A stretch of 64,000 bases of DNA from Streptomyces sp. Isolate_45 (GTDB lineage Bacteria; Actinomycetota; Actinomycetes; Streptomycetales; Streptomycetaceae): NCBI RefSeq assembly GCF_024721315.2, contig NZ_JANFAK020000027.1:1-64000 (forward strand), written 5' to 3'. The notes under the pieces were generated by a model. It saw only the letters and a program-made list of their open reading frames with translations. It did no database searches and was not told the origin of the DNA. The translations under genes were made by a program, and so were the position numbers. Shown in pieces: positions 61,794-64,000 of the stretch. Position 1 is the first letter of the stretch; every line of letters begins with the position of its first letter.

Positions 61794-63770
61794 TCAGACC
61801 TGGACGCGGTCGGCGACGACCTTGGCCAGCTTGGCCAGTGCCTCGTCCTTGGCGATGCCGTTCTCCTGCGAACCGTCGCGGTAGCGGAAGGAGACGGTGC
61901 CCGCGGCCATGTCCTCGTCACCGACGATGATCATGAACGGGACCTTGAGCTTCTGGTGGTTGCGGATCTTCTTCTGCATGCGGTCGGAGGAGGCGTCGAC
62001 CTCGACCCGCAGGCCCTGCTTCTTCGCCTCGGCGGCGAACTCCTGCAGGTACTCCACGTGCCCGTCACCGATCGGGATGCCGACGGCCTGGACGGGGGCC
62101 AGCCACGGCGGCATGGCACCCGCGTAGTGCTCCAGCAGCACCGCGAAGAAGCGCTCGATGGAACCGAAGAGCGCACGGTGGATCATGACCGGGCGCTGAC
62201 GGGAGCCGTCGGGGCCGGTGTACTCCAGGTTGAAGCGCTCCGGGAGGTTGAAGTCGAGCTGCACCGTCGACATCTGCCAGGTCCGGCCGATCGCGTCACG
62301 GCACTGGACGGAGATCTTCGGACCGTAGAACGCGGCGCCACCCGGGTCCGGGACCAGGGGCAGGCCCTGCTTCTCGGCGACCGACTGGAGAACGGCGGTG
62401 GCCTCCTCCCACACCTCGTCCGAGCCGACGAACTTCTCCGGGTCCTTGGTCGACAGCTCCAGGTAGAAGTCGGTCAGACCGTAGTCGCGGAGCAGGTTCA
62501 GCACGAAGGTGAGCGTGCGGTCGAGCTCCTCCGCCATCTGCTCCTTGGTGCAGTAGATGTGCGCGTCGTCCTGGGTGAAGCCACGCGAACGGGTCAGGCC
62601 GTGCACCACACCGGACTTCTCGTACCGGTACACGGTGCCGAACTCGAAGAGGCGCAGCGGCAGTTCGCGGTAGGAGCGGCCGCGCGCGTCGAAGATCAGG
62701 TTGTGCATCGGGCAGTTCATGGGCTTGAGGTAGTAGTCGGTACCACCGTCGAGCTGCATGGGGGGGTACATGCCCTCCGCGTACCAGTCCAGGTGACCGC
62801 TCTTCTCGAAGAGGGCGCCCTTGGTCGCGTGCGGGGTGTAGACGAACTCGTAGCCCTCTTCCTCGTGGCGCTTGCGCGAGTAGTCCTCCATGGTGCGGCG
62901 GATGACGCCGCCCCGCGGGTGGAAGACGGCCAGGCCGGAGCCGATCTCGTCCTGCACGGAGAACAGGTCGAGCTCGGTGCCGAGGCGGCGGTGGTCGCGC
63001 TTCTCGGCCTCGGCGAGGAAGTCGAGGTGGGCCTTCAGCTCTTCCTTCGACGGCCACGCGGTGCCGTAGATGCGCTGGAGCATCGGGTTCTTCTCGCTGC
63101 CGCGCCAGTAGGCGGCCGCGTTGCGCATCAGCTTGAACGCCGGGATGTTGCGGGTGGTGGGCAGGTGGGGACCGCGACAGAGGTCCTTCCAGCACAGGTC
63201 CCCGGTCTTGGCGTCGAGGTTGTCGTAGATGGTCAGCTCGCCGCCGCCCACCTCGACGTTCGCGCCGTCGTCGGTCGAGGCCGAACCCTTGATGCCGATG
63301 AGCTCCAGCTTGTACGGCTCGTCTGCGAGCTCCTCGCGGGCCGCCTCGTCGGAGACCACGCGGCGGGCGAACTTCTGCCCGCGCTTCTGGATCTCCTGCA
63401 TCTTCTTCTCGATGACCTTGAGGTCCTCGGGGGTGAAGGGCTTCGCGACGTCGAAGTCGTAGTAGAAGCCGTCCCGGACCGGCGGGCCGATGCCCAGCTT
63501 GGCCTCGGGGAACAGCTCCTGCACGGCCTGCGCCATGACGTGGGCGGTCGAGTGCCGCAGGATGTTGAGGCCGTCCTCGGAGGAGATCTCCACCGGCTCG
63601 ACGGTCTCGCCGTCCCGCACCTCGTACGCGAGGTCCTTCAGCTCACCCGCGATGCGCGCGGCGACGATGGTGCGCTCACCGGCGAACAGCTCGGCCGCCG
63701 TAGTGCCCGTGGCCACCACGCGCTCGTCCCGCTCGGAATCGCGTTGGATGATCACACGGACGTCTGACAC
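61794..63770 (-). CDS. thrS: threonyl-tRNA synthetase
   Basis: 658 residues, close to the usual length. N-terminal TGS domain, editing domain with the metal-binding-like His73 and His77 ([12 protein letters not shown]), zinc-type editing region with [12 protein letters not shown], class II catalytic core ([40 protein letters not shown]; motif 3 [25 protein letters not shown]) and C-terminal anticodon domain. GTG start at 63770. No T-box-like leader is evident upstream. Confidence 0.96.
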   Translation of the reverse strand: MSDVRVIIQRDSERDERVVATGTTAAELFAGERTIVAARIAGELKDLAYEVRDGETVEPVEISSEDGLNILRHSTAHVMAQAVQELFPEAKLGIGPPVRDGFYYDFDVAKPFTPEDLKVIEKKMQEIQKRGQKFARRVVSDEAAREELADEPYKLELIGIKGSASTDDGANVEVGGGELTIYDNLDAKTGDLCWKDLCRGPHLPTTRNIPAFKLMRNAAAYWRGSEKNPMLQRIYGTAWPSKEELKAHLDFLAEAEKRDHRRLGTELDLFSVQDEIGSGLAVFHPRGGVIRRTMEDYSRKRHEEEGYEFVYTPHATKGALFEKSGHLDWYAEGMYPPMQLDGGTDYYLKPMNCPMHNLIFDARGRSYRELPLRLFEFGTVYRYEKSGVVHGLTRSRGFTQDDAHIYCTKEQMAEELDRTLTFVLNLLRDYGLTDFYLELSTKDPEKFVGSDEVWEEATAVLQSVAEKQGLPLVPDPGGAAFYGPKISVQCRDAIGRTWQMSTVQLDFNLPERFNLEYTGPDGSRQRPVMIHRALFGSIERFFAVLLEHYAGAMPPWLAPVQAVGIPIGDGHVEYLQEFAAEAKKQGLRVEVDASSDRMQKKIRNHQKLKVPFMIIVGDEDMAAGTVSFRYRDGSQENGIAKDEALAKLAKVVADRVQV

Positions 63771-64000
63771 CGGTCTCTCCTGACTCAGGGGGTGCGCGAG
63801 CGAACACTGCGCGCCTGAATCGTACCGAGCCGAGCGCCCGCGCAGCGAAACGGTTAACGGTCGTACGCGTCCGGCGGCCCCGCCGGGGTCGGTGGCGCCC
63901 GTGCGCGCCGCGGCCGTGGGTACCGTGGGGCCCCGCCCGCCGCCGCGCCGGACGACCGTCCGTACCCCGCCCCCGCCCCGCCCCCGAAGGGAACCCGACC
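63771..64000. other. upstream region of thrS
   Basis: The 230 nt left of the window end hold a weak candidate -10 (TACGAT on the minus strand, 63824-63819) with a poor -35, and very GC-rich sequence (C/G runs such as CCGCCCCCGCCCC near 63970). No gene, repeat or T-box signature is apparent. Confidence 0.4.

Noticed and set aside
63771..64000. T-box leader for thrS
   Set aside because: No T-box sequence (AGGGUGGNACCGCG-like) or specifier/antiterminator fold is visible.

Overview
The window is about 64 kb of very GC-rich (roughly 72%) actinobacterial chromosome, almost certainly from Streptomyces or a close relative. The evidence is the gene content and order (metK, coaBC, rpoZ, gmk, mihF, a pyr operon, bldD, nusB, efp, an aro cluster, alaS, rpsD, hisS, relA, secDF, ruvCAB, pdxST, the phosphatidylinositol mannoside genes, thrS), the developmental regulator BldD with its c-di-GMP motif, and heavy use of GTG/TTG starts. 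The same order is known around SCO1476-SCO1531 of S. coelicolor. It is a core region: I see no insertion sequence, prophage, CRISPR array, rRNA or tRNA.

Layout, left to right. 1-4142 (minus): 3'-truncated metK, coaBC, rpoZ, gmk and the actinobacterial IHF gene mihF. 4143-14195 (minus): a UMP-synthesis operon read pyrR-pyrB-pyrC-(membrane protein)-carA-carB-pyrD-pyrF, mostly with 2-8 bp spacings or overlaps, headed by a leader with a candidate PyrR-binding loop next to the Shine-Dalgarno. bldD (plus) diverges from it. 15149-21444 (minus): aroC-aroK-aroB-aroQ, a P-loop protein, a peptidase-like protein, efp and nusB. 21653-28297 (minus): two small membrane-linked proteins, alaS, ruvX, mltG and aroE. 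28444-30642 (plus): a STAND-type ATPase/TPR protein convergent with rpsD. 31330-32964: an iron-box-preceded DUF2470 gene (plus) overlapping a read-through HNH nuclease ORF (minus). 33022-37163 (minus): rarA, a VKOR-like thiol oxidoreductase, hisS and a metallo-hydrolase. 37316-41004 (plus): membrane-anchored cyclophilin, DUF349 protein and a GT-C-type glycosyltransferase. 41121-56315 (minus): relA, apt, secF, secD, yajC, ruvB, ruvA, ruvC, a YebC protein, pdxT, pdxS, a LemA-like protein, pimA, an acyltransferase and the PIP synthase gene pgsA. 56559-61098 (plus): an EF-G-like GTPase, an unrecognised membrane protein and a DUF1992 protein, lying between pgsA and the HIT gene, neighbours in mycobacteria. 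61153-63770 (minus): the HIT protein and thrS.

Functional threads: pyrimidine synthesis (pyr operon); aromatic precursors (aro genes); translation (efp, rpsD, alaS, hisS, thrS, EF-G-like); stress and (p)ppGpp (bifunctional relA with apt); protein export (secD, secF, yajC); Holliday-junction processing (ruvABC, rarA, ruvX); PLP synthesis (pdxST); and phosphatidylinositol mannosides (pgsA, acyltransferase, pimA). Regulatory DNA readable by eye includes the PyrR leader, BldD-like half-sites, a 16/19 match to the IdeR/DmdR iron box, structured leaders of metK and the DUF349 gene, and many strong hairpin terminators.

I found no clear new multi-gene system. The best leads are the iron-box DUF2470 gene with its antisense nuclease ORF, the GATC-rich gmk-rpoZ spacer, the altered metal ligands of the aminopeptidase-P-like protein, and the uncharacterised membrane protein at 58960-60648.
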